64,000 nucleotides of DNA from Mycobacterium sp. DL440 (GTDB lineage: Bacteria; Actinomycetota; Actinomycetes; Mycobacteriales; Mycobacteriaceae). The stretch lies in NCBI RefSeq assembly GCF_011745145.1, contig NZ_CP050191.1:4109327-4173326 (forward strand), written 5' to 3'. Of this stretch, positions 34,934 through 43,277 are shown piece after piece. The notes beneath the pieces were generated by a model. That model did not search any database. It was given only the letters and a program-made list of their open reading frames with translations, and had not been told where the DNA came from. Positions within the stretch are counted from its first letter, which is position 1; each line of letters starts with the position of its first letter. A program made the translations under genes and the position numbers.

Positions 34934-37204
34934 CTATTCCCACACCACTTCATCCGGCGTTTTGTCCGGACGCAGCCCACGCCAGCTGGGTTGACGCAGC
35001 CGGTGGTCTGAGGTCCGCTCGCTGTACCGCACCTCCCCCACCAGCTCGGGTCGCACGAACGTGACCCCCTTGGCGTCGAGCTTCGGCAGAGGCTTGTCGA
35101 ATGGCGATTCCTTGGTGTGCAGGGGTTTCAGCATGCCCTTGAGCTTGGCCAGCTCCTTCTCGGTGAACCCGGTGCCGACCCGCCCCGCGAATTGCAGGCC
35201 GTCGGAACCGGGCACCCCGAGAACCAGTGCCCCGATACCGCTGCTGCGCCCGCCCTCTCCTTGCCGCCAGCCGCCGATCACCACTTCCTGGGTGTTCCAG
35301 ATCTTGTCCTTGATCCACGACGCCGACCGCCGCCCGGGCTGATAGGTCGCATCCCGTTTCTTGGCGACCACGCCCTCGAACCGGTTCTTGCGGGCGTGTT
35401 CCATGGCCTCCGGACCATCACCCGCCAACGGCTCCGGCACGATCAGGCCACCACCGGATGCCAACGCCTCCAAGAGCTTTCGCCGATCGGTGTACTTGGC
35501 TCGCAACAAGGACCGGCCGTCGAGCCACAGAATATCGAAGGCCCAGAACTCCACCCGGGTGGAGCGGGCCCGGTTCTGCATCTCGCCGAAGTTGGGCACC
35601 CCATCGGAATCGAGTGCCACCGCCTCGCCGTCCAGCACCACGTGGTGATCGGCGAGGTCCGCGGCCAGCGCCTGGAATTGGGGGTATTCGGCGGTCACAT
35701 CACGTCCGCGGCGAGAACGCAGTTGCAGCCGGCCATGATTGGCCTCGACCAGCAGTCGGTAGCCGTCCCATTTACCCTCGAACGCCCATTGCGTGGCTTT
35801 GAGTTTCGCGACCGATCCCTCGGTGGCCAGCATGGGGGCGAAATCCTTGGGCTCGGGCGTCGCCGCTTTCTGGTCCTTCATCCGGTGCGCCAGCCAGTTC
35901 TTGCCGTCTGTCTGGATGAGCACATAACGCCCGGATATCCGGCCGCCGTGGAGTGTGACGATCACTTCCCCACCCCGCTCAGGGCCGTCGGGCGGATGGT
36001 CATTGAACTTTTCGGTCTCGTAGGTGCCGGTATCCCAGATGTTGACCTCGCCCCCGCCGTACTCGCCCTTCGGAATCTCGCCGTGGAACGTGAGGTATTC
36101 CATGGGATGGTCCTCGGTATGTACCGCAAGATGATTCACCGATGTGGTGTCGGGCAGATTTTTCGGCACTGCCCAGCTGACCAGTACCCCGTCTCGCTCG
36201 AGGCGGAAGTCGTAGTGCAGCCGCCGGGCATGGTGTTCCTGGATGACGAACGCGTCGTTGTTGCCTGTCGTCGGCGACGCCTTCGGGACCGGTTCGGGAG
36301 TCTTGCCCGCATCGCGCATGCTGCGGTAGGTGGTGAGTTTGTCGGCCACCGGTGCGTCATCGTCAAGCCCGGCCAGCAGGTCGCCGTGGCCGGAAACCCG
36401 TTGCAGCACTTCGTCGAATCGCAGGTGACGCAGATCCGGATCGCCGATCTCATCCCACGAGCGCGGCGCGGCGACGGTCGGGTATTCGCGTCCGCGTAGC
36501 GAATACGGGGCGATCGTGGTCTTGGCCGCGTTGTTCTGGCTCCAGTCCAGGAACACCTTGCCGGCCCGCACGCTGCGGGTCATGGTGGCGGTGACGAGTT
36601 TGGGCATCGCCTGTTCCAGCTGCACGGCCACCCGCTTGGCCAGCACCGAAGCACCCCGAGAGCTGATCGCTTCGGCCAGTGGCACATACAGGTGCAGTCC
36701 CTTGCTGCCGCTGGTGAGCGGGTACGTCGTCAGGCCGATATCGCCCATGAGTCCCCGCACCGCCTGGGCGACCTCGCACAGCTGCGGCATGGTGACGCCC
36801 TCACCCGGATCGAGGTCGAACACGATGCGAGTGGCCGAACCCTGGCTGCCGTCTGACGAGAACCTCCATTGCGGCACATGCACTTCGAGCGCCGCCTGCT
36901 GCGCAATCCACGCCAGGCCCTCGCGGGTGTTGATGATCGGGTACGTGGTGGTGCCGGACTTGTGCACGATGGTGCCCCGCTCAAGCCAGTCCGGGGCCGA
37001 GGATGCCAGCTGCTTTTCGAAGAACGACGTCTCCTCGACCCCGTTGGGCCAACGTTTGCGGGTGACCGGGCGGCCGGCGATGTGGGCCAGCATCACCTCG
37101 GCGATGCTGAGGTAGTAGTCGAACACCTCGGCTTTTGTCGTGCCGGTGGCGGGGTAGAGCACCTTGTCGGGGTTCGTCAGCCGTACCCGCTCATAGCGCT
37201 CCAT
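34934..37204 (-). CDS. ligD: ATP-dependent DNA ligase LigD (POL-PE-LIG)
   Basis: A 756-residue multifunctional NHEJ ligase; mycobacterial LigD is about 760 residues. The order is POL-PE-LIG: an N-terminal primase-like polymerase (VFDLDPGEGV with the catalytic Asp pair), a central phosphoesterase (FVIQEHHARRLHYDFRLERD) and a C-terminal ligase with the adenylated Lys at about 478 (FEGKWDGYRL) and motif DGEAVALD. The ATG at 37204 (MERYERVRL) has a GGAAGGG ribosome-binding site; upstream codons are outside the family. It acts with Ku to end-join double-strand breaks. The ku gene is 1.8 kb away on the opposite strand; in M. tuberculosis the two are adjacent. Confidence 0.96.
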   Translation of the reverse strand: MERYERVRLTNPDKVLYPATGTTKAEVFDYYLSIAEVMLAHIAGRPVTRKRWPNGVEETSFFEKQLASSAPDWLERGTIVHKSGTTTYPIINTREGLAWIAQQAALEVHVPQWRFSSDGSQGSATRIVFDLDPGEGVTMPQLCEVAQAVRGLMGDIGLTTYPLTSGSKGLHLYVPLAEAISSRGASVLAKRVAVQLEQAMPKLVTATMTRSVRAGKVFLDWSQNNAAKTTIAPYSLRGREYPTVAAPRSWDEIGDPDLRHLRFDEVLQRVSGHGDLLAGLDDDAPVADKLTTYRSMRDAGKTPEPVPKASPTTGNNDAFVIQEHHARRLHYDFRLERDGVLVSWAVPKNLPDTTSVNHLAVHTEDHPMEYLTFHGEIPKGEYGGGEVNIWDTGTYETEKFNDHPPDGPERGGEVIVTLHGGRISGRYVLIQTDGKNWLAHRMKDQKAATPEPKDFAPMLATEGSVAKLKATQWAFEGKWDGYRLLVEANHGRLQLRSRRGRDVTAEYPQFQALAADLADHHVVLDGEAVALDSDGVPNFGEMQNRARSTRVEFWAFDILWLDGRSLLRAKYTDRRKLLEALASGGGLIVPEPLAGDGPEAMEHARKNRFEGVVAKKRDATYQPGRRSASWIKDKIWNTQEVVIGGWRQGEGGRSSGIGALVLGVPGSDGLQFAGRVGTGFTEKELAKLKGMLKPLHTKESPFDKPLPKLDAKGVTFVRPELVGEVRYSERTSDHRLRQPSWRGLRPDKTPDEVVWE

Positions 37205-37276
37205 GACGCCCTTCCATGTGGCAAACGTATACCCACACCCAAGACGCCGGCCCAGTTGACGTGTGAGCATGGCCGA

Positions 37277-37948
37277 ATGGCGTTGAACAGAGTGCTCAGC
37301 CCGCTCCTGCGATTGGCCGCGGCCGTGTTGATGCCCGCGGCCGCCATTTTCAGCGGTCCGGCACCGGCGGCATCGGCCGATCCCTGCTCGGACGTCGAGG
37401 TGGTTTTCGCCCGCGGCACCGGTGAGCCGCCCGGGATCGGCCGGGTGGGTCAGGCGCTGGTAGACCAACTCGGGCCGCGTATCGCGCCGCGCAGCCTCGG
37501 CGTGTACGCGGTGAACTATCCGGCCGGGATCAACTTCTTGACCACCGCCGACGGAGCGAATGACGCTGCCGGCCACATCGCCTGGCTGGCCGACCAATGC
37601 CCGGGCACCCAGGTGGTGCTCGGTGGATTCTCACAAGGCGCGGCGGCAGTTTCGATGTTGGCGGGCGTACCGCCGATCGGTGACCGGATCGGCACGATCG
37701 GCTCGGCTCCGGCGCTGCCGCCGAACAGCGCTGACCGGGTCTCCGCCGTGGCGGTCTTCGGTAATCCCGGCAACCGGTTCGGCACCCCGCTGTCGGGCAC
37801 CGGCCAATTCGCCGGCCGGACCATCGACCTGTGCAGCCCCGGTGATCCCATCTGCGTGCTGGGTGGACGCCTCCGCGCCGCGCACAGCGCATACGAACTT
37901 CCGCCATATCCCGATCAGGCAGCGGGGTTTATCGCCGGACGGCTCTAG
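37277..37948 (+). CDS. cutinase-family serine esterase, secreted
   Basis: 223 residues with a signal peptide (cleavage near ASA-DPCSD) and a cutinase/Culp fold. The nucleophile is Ser119 in GGFSQGA, the acid lies in LCSPGDPIC and the His in AHSAYE. Cys of PCSDVEVVFARGTGE and the DQCPG loop form the usual disulfide. Mycobacterial members hydrolyse lipid esters. It lies between the divergent ligD gene and the PfkB kinase. Confidence 0.9.
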   Translation: MALNRVLSPLLRLAAAVLMPAAAIFSGPAPAASADPCSDVEVVFARGTGEPPGIGRVGQALVDQLGPRIAPRSLGVYAVNYPAGINFLTTADGANDAAGHIAWLADQCPGTQVVLGGFSQGAAAVSMLAGVPPIGDRIGTIGSAPALPPNSADRVSAVAVFGNPGNRFGTPLSGTGQFAGRTIDLCSPGDPICVLGGRLRAAHSAYELPPYPDQAAGFIAGRL

Positions 37949-37971
37949 CCCAAGCCACCTACGATGGAGCC

Positions 37972-38919
37972 ATGAGCCGCGCCCTGGTCATCGGCGAGGC
38001 CTTGATCGACATCGTCGAGCGAGGTCACGAGCGAGCATCCGGTACAGCGCGGGGTGACCGCACGGAATATGTCGGCGGCAGCCCCCTCAATGTCGCGGTC
38101 GGTCTCGGCCGGCTGGGCCGCGGCGTCGACTTCCTCACCCACATTGCCGACGACGACCGCGGCAAGCGCATCGTCGACTACGTGGAAAACTCTGGGGTTC
38201 AACTGGTTTCGGGCAGCACCAGCGCCACCCGGACACCGACCGCAATGGCGACCCTGGACGCCGCAGGATCGGCGCACTATCAGTTCGATATCGACTGGCA
38301 GCTTTCCGGCACGCCCGAGGTGGCGACCCCGCTGCTGCTCCACACCGGCTCGATTGCCACCGTGCTGGAACCGGGATGTCGCGCCGCCGCCTCCCTGCTG
38401 GATGCCTACCGGATGTCGGCGACCATCAGCTTCGATCCGAATATCCGGCCGGACGTGATCCGAGACGACGACATCGCTCGCGGGCGCATCGACCGGCTCA
38501 TCGAGCGCGCCGACATCGTCAAGGCCTCCGAGGACGACCTGCGCTGGCTGGACCCCCGGCACTCCCCCGAGCAGATCGCGCGGGCGTGGCTGGAGGCCGG
38601 CCCGTCCATCGTCACGGTGACGTCGGGTGAGCGTGGTGCGTTCGCGGTATGCCGGGCCGGTTTGGTGTCGGTCCCGGCCCGGTCGGTCCAGGTGGTGGAC
38701 ACCGTCGGGGCCGGCGACGCCTTCATGACGGGCCTGCTCGACGCGGTGTGGTCATTGGGCCTGCTCGGCGCGGACCGCCGCCGTGACCTGTCCCGGATCG
38801 ACACTGAGACTCTCGAAGGTGTCCTGAGGTCCGCTGTGCTGTCGGCGGCGTTGACGGTGGCTCGGTCCGGCGCCGATCTGCCGGATCGGGCGGCACGAGA
38901 CGCCGCAGCACAGTCCTGA
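37972..38919 (+). CDS. PfkB-family carbohydrate kinase (fructokinase-like)
   Basis: A 315-residue ribokinase-fold sugar kinase. N-terminal ALVIGEALIDIVERG and YVGGSPLNVAVGLGRLG form the sugar-binding motif. The C-terminal signature is VDTVGAGDAFMTGLLDAV, with the catalytic Asp and anion hole. The SPLNVAVGLGRLG pattern is close to fructokinases, but the substrate is not proven. It starts 23 bp after the cutinase stop. Confidence 0.88.
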   Translation: MSRALVIGEALIDIVERGHERASGTARGDRTEYVGGSPLNVAVGLGRLGRGVDFLTHIADDDRGKRIVDYVENSGVQLVSGSTSATRTPTAMATLDAAGSAHYQFDIDWQLSGTPEVATPLLLHTGSIATVLEPGCRAAASLLDAYRMSATISFDPNIRPDVIRDDDIARGRIDRLIERADIVKASEDDLRWLDPRHSPEQIARAWLEAGPSIVTVTSGERGAFAVCRAGLVSVPARSVQVVDTVGAGDAFMTGLLDAVWSLGLLGADRRRDLSRIDTETLEGVLRSAVLSAALTVARSGADLPDRAARDAAAQS

Positions 38920-39002
38920 GTGCCCTCGTGAAAGGCATCTGACGCGGCGCACCGACCCGGTGGTTCTTCGCACCCGCGGCCATATCAAGCCATACTGGGC
39001 AA

Positions 39003-39890
39003 ATGCGATCCATCTGGAAGGGTTCGATCGCCTTCGGCCTGGTGAACGTGCCGGTCAAGGTCTACAGCGCCACCGAGGACCACGACATCAAGTTCCACCA
39101 GGTCCATGCCAAGGACAACGGGCGCATCCGCTACAAGCGGGTCTGCGAAGTGTGTGGCGAGGTCGTCGAGTTCCGAGACATCAACAAGGCATTCGAATCC
39201 GACGACGGGCAGATGGTGGTGATCACCGACGAGGACATCTCCACGCTGCCCGAAGAACGCAGCCGCGAGATCGAAGTCGTCGAGTTCATCCCGGCCGACC
39301 AGCTCGACCCGTTGATGTACGACAAGAGCTATTTCCTGGAGCCCGATTCCAAGTCGTCCAAGTCCTACGTGCTGCTGGCCAAGACGCTCGCAGAAACCGA
39401 ACGCGTAGCCATCGTGCACTTCTCACTGCGCAACAAGACGCGGCTGGCGGCCCTGCGGGTCAAAGATTTCAGCAAGCGCAACGTCATGGTGATCCATACC
39501 CTGCTGTGGCCCGACGAGATCCGCGATCCCGACTTCCCCGTGCTGGACAAGGAAGTCGAGATCAAACCGGCCGAGTTGAAGATGGCCGGGCAGGTGGTCG
39601 AGTCGATGACCGACGACTTCAAGCCCGATCGGTTCCGCGACGACTATCAGGAGCAACTGCACGAGCTGGTCCAGGCCAAACTCGAAGGCGGAGAAGCTTT
39701 CTCAGTCGAAGAGCAGCCGACCGATCTCGACGAGACCGAGGATGTGTCCGATCTGCTGGCCAAACTCGAGGCCAGTGTGAAGGCCCGCGGTGGCGCCGCC
39801 AAGGAGCCGGCCAAAAAGGCGCCCGCAAAGAAGGCGGCCAAGAAAGCGCCGGCCAAGAAAGCCACCAAGAAGGCTGCCGCCAAGAAATAG
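39003..39890 (+). CDS. ku: non-homologous end-joining protein Ku
   Basis: A 295-residue DNA-end-binding protein that forms a homodimeric ring and recruits LigD. N-terminus MRSIWKGSIAFGLVNVPVKVYSATED is the family hallmark, with HQVHAKDNGRIRYKRVCEVCGEVVE following (key CxxCGE). The C-terminal tail, about residues 262-295, is a Lys/Ala-rich run of KKAPAKKAAKK type, longer than in M. tuberculosis Ku and like the M. smegmatis form. Such tails bind DNA nonspecifically. The next gene converges on it. Confidence 0.96.
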   Translation: MRSIWKGSIAFGLVNVPVKVYSATEDHDIKFHQVHAKDNGRIRYKRVCEVCGEVVEFRDINKAFESDDGQMVVITDEDISTLPEERSREIEVVEFIPADQLDPLMYDKSYFLEPDSKSSKSYVLLAKTLAETERVAIVHFSLRNKTRLAALRVKDFSKRNVMVIHTLLWPDEIRDPDFPVLDKEVEIKPAELKMAGQVVESMTDDFKPDRFRDDYQEQLHELVQAKLEGGEAFSVEEQPTDLDETEDVSDLLAKLEASVKARGGAAKEPAKKAPAKKAAKKAPAKKATKKAAAKK

Positions 39891-39891
39891 C

Positions 39892-40215
39892 TCAGCGCCG
39901 GCAGTCCAGATCCACGTACACCGTGGTGTACTGCAGATTCTGTCCCGGGTTGAACGACGTGATGCTTGCCGCTCCGGCCGGCACCTGCGGGCCGGTGACC
40001 GAGCGGCCCTGGCGCACTGCGCTCACCGTGCAGTCGTCGATCGCTTTGGTGCCGACCTTGCTCAAGATCACCCGGAAGCCCTGACTTTGGAGGTCACTGA
40101 TGGTTTGGCTCGCCGTCGACTCGGTGGGTGCGGCGGCAGCCGGCCCGGCCAAGGCCGCCCCCAGCCCACACAGCCCGGCACCGGCGACACACAAAACTTT
40201 CAAGTTCCGTTTCAC
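39892..40215 (-). CDS. small secreted protein, family A
   Basis: 107 residues with a signal peptide (cleavage near AAA-APTES). Mature part: TASQTISDLQSQGFRVILSKVG, CTVSAVRQGRS and the end VYVDLDCRR, in the same order as the secreted protein at 31440-31733. Two conserved Cys, probably disulfide-bonded. GTG start at 40215 (VKRNLKVLC). Function unknown. The 3' end is directly adjacent to ku. Confidence 0.8.
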   Translation of the reverse strand: MKRNLKVLCVAGAGLCGLGAALAGPAAAAPTESTASQTISDLQSQGFRVILSKVGTKAIDDCTVSAVRQGRSVTGPQVPAGAASITSFNPGQNLQYTTVYVDLDCRR

Positions 40216-40368
40216 TGGGTTCAGCCCATCCTTCCGATTCCGTTCAAGTGGGCTAAACCTAAAACGCCGAATTCCGTTGTCCGACACACTCATACCGAAC
40301 GCATACGGGTTAATCCGCAGCGAATACTGCCGAAACACGGCGTTAACATCGACCCGCTCGAAGCGTCG

Positions 40369-40845
40369 CTAAACGCTCATATCGACGCGCAAGGCCTCGT
40401 GTTCGTCCAGAATCCGCCGCAGTGCCGCATCCATGGGATGGGCGGATTCGAGATCATGGCTGCACCGACGATCGACCGCGACCACCGAGCCCAAGCTCAG
40501 CGGGGTGTGCTCGATCTGGTCGACGAACGCATCGAACATCGTATGTGGAGTGGCCAGGTAGTACAGCCCATGACGGGCGTCGGCGAAGCGGGCGCCGTAC
40601 ATCAGGCCGCACTGGGTGATCACGAACAGTTCCGACGCCGGGTGCACGTGGCCGGGGTGACCCAACTCCTGCTCCCCCCACACCTCTGCCGCCAGGCGGG
40701 CCTGAGCCAACCGGTCCTGCAGGTCATCGGTGCAGGCGAGAAGGCGGTGGATGAGCGTGCCCGCCGTCGACGGGTACTCATCGATCGCGGGTTTGAAGTA
40801 CCGCGCGAAAACATCGCCGAAGAAGTCGTATCGCTGCTGGGTCAT
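40369..40845 (-). CDS. hypothetical protein, divergent from a KstR-type operon
   Basis: 158 residues; no membrane segment and no family I recognise. Features: an aromatic N-terminus (YDFFGDVFARYFKPAIDEYPS), a His/Glu cluster GEQELGHPGHVHPASELFV and YGARFADARHGLYYLATPH. Four close His residues could bind a metal, but this is only a possibility. It starts 186 bp from the divergent SDR gene, whose upstream region carries a KstR-like palindrome; it may share that control. Confidence 0.55.
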   Translation of the reverse strand: MTQQRYDFFGDVFARYFKPAIDEYPSTAGTLIHRLLACTDDLQDRLAQARLAAEVWGEQELGHPGHVHPASELFVITQCGLMYGARFADARHGLYYLATPHTMFDAFVDQIEHTPLSLGSVVAVDRRCSHDLESAHPMDAALRRILDEHEALRVDMSV

Positions 40846-40952
40846 TGCCGCTCCCCACCTTGAACTGACCCCTCAATTGTGCGCCCCTCACCACGGCCGT
40901 GAAGCGGCTTTGGGCGACGCGCCTGCGACACTCGCGAGAGGCACAAGACAAC

Positions 40953-40966
40953 TAGAACGTGTTTCA
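40953..40966. promoter_or_regulatory. candidate KstR operator upstream of the SDR/reductase operon
   Basis: TAGAACGTGTTTCA fits the KstR consensus TnnAACnnGTTnnA at every fixed position, although the palindrome is imperfect outside the core. It lies in the divergent gap between 40845 and 41031. A TAGCGT -10 candidate sits at 40998-41003 for the plus-strand operon. Confidence 0.65.
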
Positions 40967-41030
40967 GAAACACCTCACATGCGCTCGCTCACCCTGCTAG
41001 CGTGGCGCCGAGCAAGCGAACGGAGCGCAC

Positions 41031-41822
41031 GTGATTCTGGACAGATTCCGACTGGACGACAAGGTTGCGATTGTCACCGGAGCCGGCCGTGGATTGGGCG
41101 CAGCCACCGCCCTGGCATTCGCGGAAGCCGGTGCGGACGTGGTCATCGCGGCCCGTACCCAGTCCCAGCTCGACGAGGTTGCCGAGCAGATCGCCGCGAC
41201 GGGGCGGCGGGCCCACGTCGTCGTCGCCGACCTGGCCCACCCCGAGGCCACCGCGGAGCTCGCGGCCGCTGCGGTGGAAGCGTTCGGGAAACTAGACATC
41301 GTCGTCAACAACGTCGGCGGCACCATGCCGGCACCCCTGATGAACACCTCCACCAAGGATCTGCGCGACGCCTTCACCTTCAATGTCTCGACTGCGCACG
41401 CGCTGACCTGTGCGGCGGTGCCGCTGATGCTCGAGCACTCCGGCGGCGGCAGCATCATCAACATCACCTCGACGGTCGGGCGCCTGGCCGGGCGCGGGTT
41501 CGCCGCGTACGGCACCGCGAAGGCCGCCCTCGCGCACTACACCCGGCTGTCCGCACTGGATCTGTGCCCGCGCATCCGGGTCAACGCGATCGCACCCGGC
41601 TCGATCCTGACCTCGGCCCTGGACATCGTGGCCTCCAACGACGCACTGCGCGACCCGATGGAAAAGGCCACCCCGCTGCGCCGGCTCGGCGATCCGGCCG
41701 ACATCGCTGCAGCCGCGGTGTACCTGTCCTCGCCCGCCGGCGGCTATCTGACCGGCAAGGTGCTCGAGGTCGACGGTGGCCTCAACATGCCCAATCTCGA
41801 CCTGCCCATCCCTGACCTCTGA
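41031..41822 (+). CDS. SDR-family oxidoreductase (Rv0927c-like)
   Basis: A 263-residue classical SDR. Cofactor motif [20 protein letters not shown] (variant of NNAG), catalytic Ser in NITSTVGR and YGTAK. Ends with [16 protein letters not shown], the usual SDR tail. GTG start with a GGAG ribosome-binding site five bases upstream. It begins a two-gene operon with the dihydrodipicolinate-reductase-like gene (8-bp gap). A KstR-like site upstream suggests a sterol or other lipid-derived substrate. Confidence 0.88.
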   Translation: MILDRFRLDDKVAIVTGAGRGLGAATALAFAEAGADVVIAARTQSQLDEVAEQIAATGRRAHVVVADLAHPEATAELAAAAVEAFGKLDIVVNNVGGTMPAPLMNTSTKDLRDAFTFNVSTAHALTCAAVPLMLEHSGGGSIINITSTVGRLAGRGFAAYGTAKAALAHYTRLSALDLCPRIRVNAIAPGSILTSALDIVASNDALRDPMEKATPLRRLGDPADIAAAAVYLSSPAGGYLTGKVLEVDGGLNMPNLDLPIPDL

Positions 41823-41830
41823 GGAGAAGC

Positions 41831-42910
41831 ATGACCATTCGTGTAGCGGCGATCGGCACCGGAAACGTCGGCAAGCATGCGCTCAAGCACCTCGTCATCA
41901 ACCCGGACTACGAACTCACCGGCGTGTGGGTGTCCTCATCGGCCAAGGTCGGCAAGGACGCCGGAGAGCTTGCCGGCCTTGATGTTTCGACGGGTGTCCT
42001 GGCGACCGACGACCTCGGCGCGATCCTGGCCGACAAGCCGGACTGCGTGGTCTACACGGCCCTTGCCGACAACCGGCTGCCCGAGGCACTTGAGGACTAC
42101 CGGCGCATCCTGGCCGCCGGGGTCAACGTGGTGGCCAGCTCCGCGGTGTTTCTCCAGTACCCGTGGGAGGTACTGCCGGCCGAGCTGATCGAGCCCATTG
42201 CCGCTGCGGCCGAGGCGGGCGGCGCCAGCATTTTCGTTAATGGCATCGATCCCGGGTTCGCGAATGACCTTCTGCCCCTTGCCCTTGCGGGCACCTGCCA
42301 GCAGATCGACCAGATCCGGTGCATGGAGATCGTCGATTACGCCACCTATGACAGCGCGGCGGTGATGTTCGACGTGATGGGCTTCGGCAAGCCGATCGAC
42401 GAAACCCCGATGCTGCTGCAGCCCGGGGTGCTGACCCTGGCTTGGGGTTCGGTGGTGCGGCAGCTGGCCGCCGGCCTCGGCATCGAACTCGACGAGGTCA
42501 CCGAGGAACACACCCGGGTGCCGGCGCCCGAGGATTTCGACATCGCCGCCGGGCACATCCCGGCGGCCACCACCGCAGCACTGCGTTTCGAGGTGCGCGG
42601 TATGCGCGACGGCAAGGCAGCCGTGGTGTTGGAGCACGTGACGCGGCTGCGCGACGACCTGTGCCCCGAGTGGCCGCAGCCCGCGCAGGAAGGCGGCTCC
42701 TACCGAGTCGTGGTGACCGGTGAACCGTCGTACACCCTGGACCTGTGCCTGAGCAGCCCCAACGGTGATCACAACCACGCGGGCCTGGTCGCCACGGCGG
42801 CGCGGGTGGTCAATGCGATCCCGGCGGTGGTGGACGCCGAGCCCGGTATCCGGACCACTCTCGATCTCCCGTTGATCACCGGTAAGGGTCTGTACGCTGA
42901 CCAGCGCTGA
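41831..42910 (+). CDS. dihydrodipicolinate-reductase-like NAD(P)-binding protein (Rv0926c-like)
   Basis: A 359-residue protein with an N-terminal Rossmann motif IGTGNVGKHALKHLV and DDLGAILADKPDCVVYTA. This is the DapB-like/2,4-diaminopentanoate dehydrogenase-related family common in mycobacteria. It lacks the DapB catalytic His cluster, so it is not a lysine-pathway enzyme. The GAGGAGAAGC ribosome-binding site lies just before the ATG. Second gene of the KstR-associated operon; substrate unknown. Confidence 0.82.
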   Translation: MTIRVAAIGTGNVGKHALKHLVINPDYELTGVWVSSSAKVGKDAGELAGLDVSTGVLATDDLGAILADKPDCVVYTALADNRLPEALEDYRRILAAGVNVVASSAVFLQYPWEVLPAELIEPIAAAAEAGGASIFVNGIDPGFANDLLPLALAGTCQQIDQIRCMEIVDYATYDSAAVMFDVMGFGKPIDETPMLLQPGVLTLAWGSVVRQLAAGLGIELDEVTEEHTRVPAPEDFDIAAGHIPAATTAALRFEVRGMRDGKAAVVLEHVTRLRDDLCPEWPQPAQEGGSYRVVVTGEPSYTLDLCLSSPNGDHNHAGLVATAARVVNAIPAVVDAEPGIRTTLDLPLITGKGLYADQR

Positions 42911-42932
42911 CAGCGCCGTTCAGACGTAGACT

Positions 42933-42951
42933 TACTCCATCGATCGGAGTA
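42933..42951. promoter_or_regulatory. inverted repeat overlapping the start region of a small secreted gene
   Basis: TACTCC (42933-42938) and GGAGTA (42946-42951) form a 6-bp inverted repeat with a 7-nt spacer. The right arm overlaps the ribosome-binding site GGAGTAGG before the ATG at 42956, and a TAGACT -10 candidate abuts the left arm. It could be an operator or an RNA hairpin hiding the ribosome-binding site. Confidence 0.35.
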
Positions 42952-42955
42952 GGTC

Positions 42956-43186
42956 ATGAGCAACATCGTCCGGTATGTGGCCGCGTTGCTGGCGGTGCCA
43001 TGTTTGGCGATTCTCATCGCCCCGGACGGCTCGGCCGCACCGAAGTGCAACCACACCGGACCGACCACCACGCAATGCCAAACCAATGGCAGCACCCAGA
43101 TCGTCACCTCCCCGCCGGCCATGAACAATTACGGTCCCTGGTACGGCGGGGTATTCGGCTTCAGCGGTATCTCCGTCGGTCGGTGA
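42956..43186 (+). CDS. small secreted protein, family B
   Basis: 76 residues with an N-terminal signal sequence (cleavage near SAA-PKCNH). The mature part has two Cys in KCNHTGPTTTQCQTNGSTQI and ends with NNYGPWYGGVFGFSG. The C-x9-C-Q pattern with GS/GN-x-Q-I/V, then Pro-Pro and GPWxG is shared with the secreted protein at 55069-55341. Function unknown; lies upstream of mntH. Confidence 0.75.
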   Translation: MSNIVRYVAALLAVPCLAILIAPDGSAAPKCNHTGPTTTQCQTNGSTQIVTSPPAMNNYGPWYGGVFGFSGISVGR

Positions 43187-43207
43187 CACCCGATTGACCA
43201 CCCCCGA

Positions 43208-43224
43208 TGTTGGCTTCACCAACA
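43208..43224 (+). other. short hairpin before the mntH promoter region
   Basis: TGTTGG and CCAACA pair across a 5-nt loop, then GATTT. Possibly a weak terminator after the small secreted gene; too short to be sure. Confidence 0.25.
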
Positions 43225-43227
43225 GAT

Positions 43228-43246
43228 TTCGGCTAGCCTAACTTTT
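43228..43246. promoter_or_regulatory. IdeR/MntR-box-like sequence upstream of mntH
   Basis: TTCGGCTAGCCTAACTTTT matches the 19-bp iron-box consensus of IdeR (TTAGGTTAGCCTAACCTAA) at 14 of 19 positions and contains the core TAGCCTAAC. It lies 31 bp before the mntH start. Manganese or iron repression by MntR or IdeR is plausible. Confidence 0.5.
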
Positions 43247-43277
43247 CTATTCGCACACCCGGATAGGGAGCTGGCAG

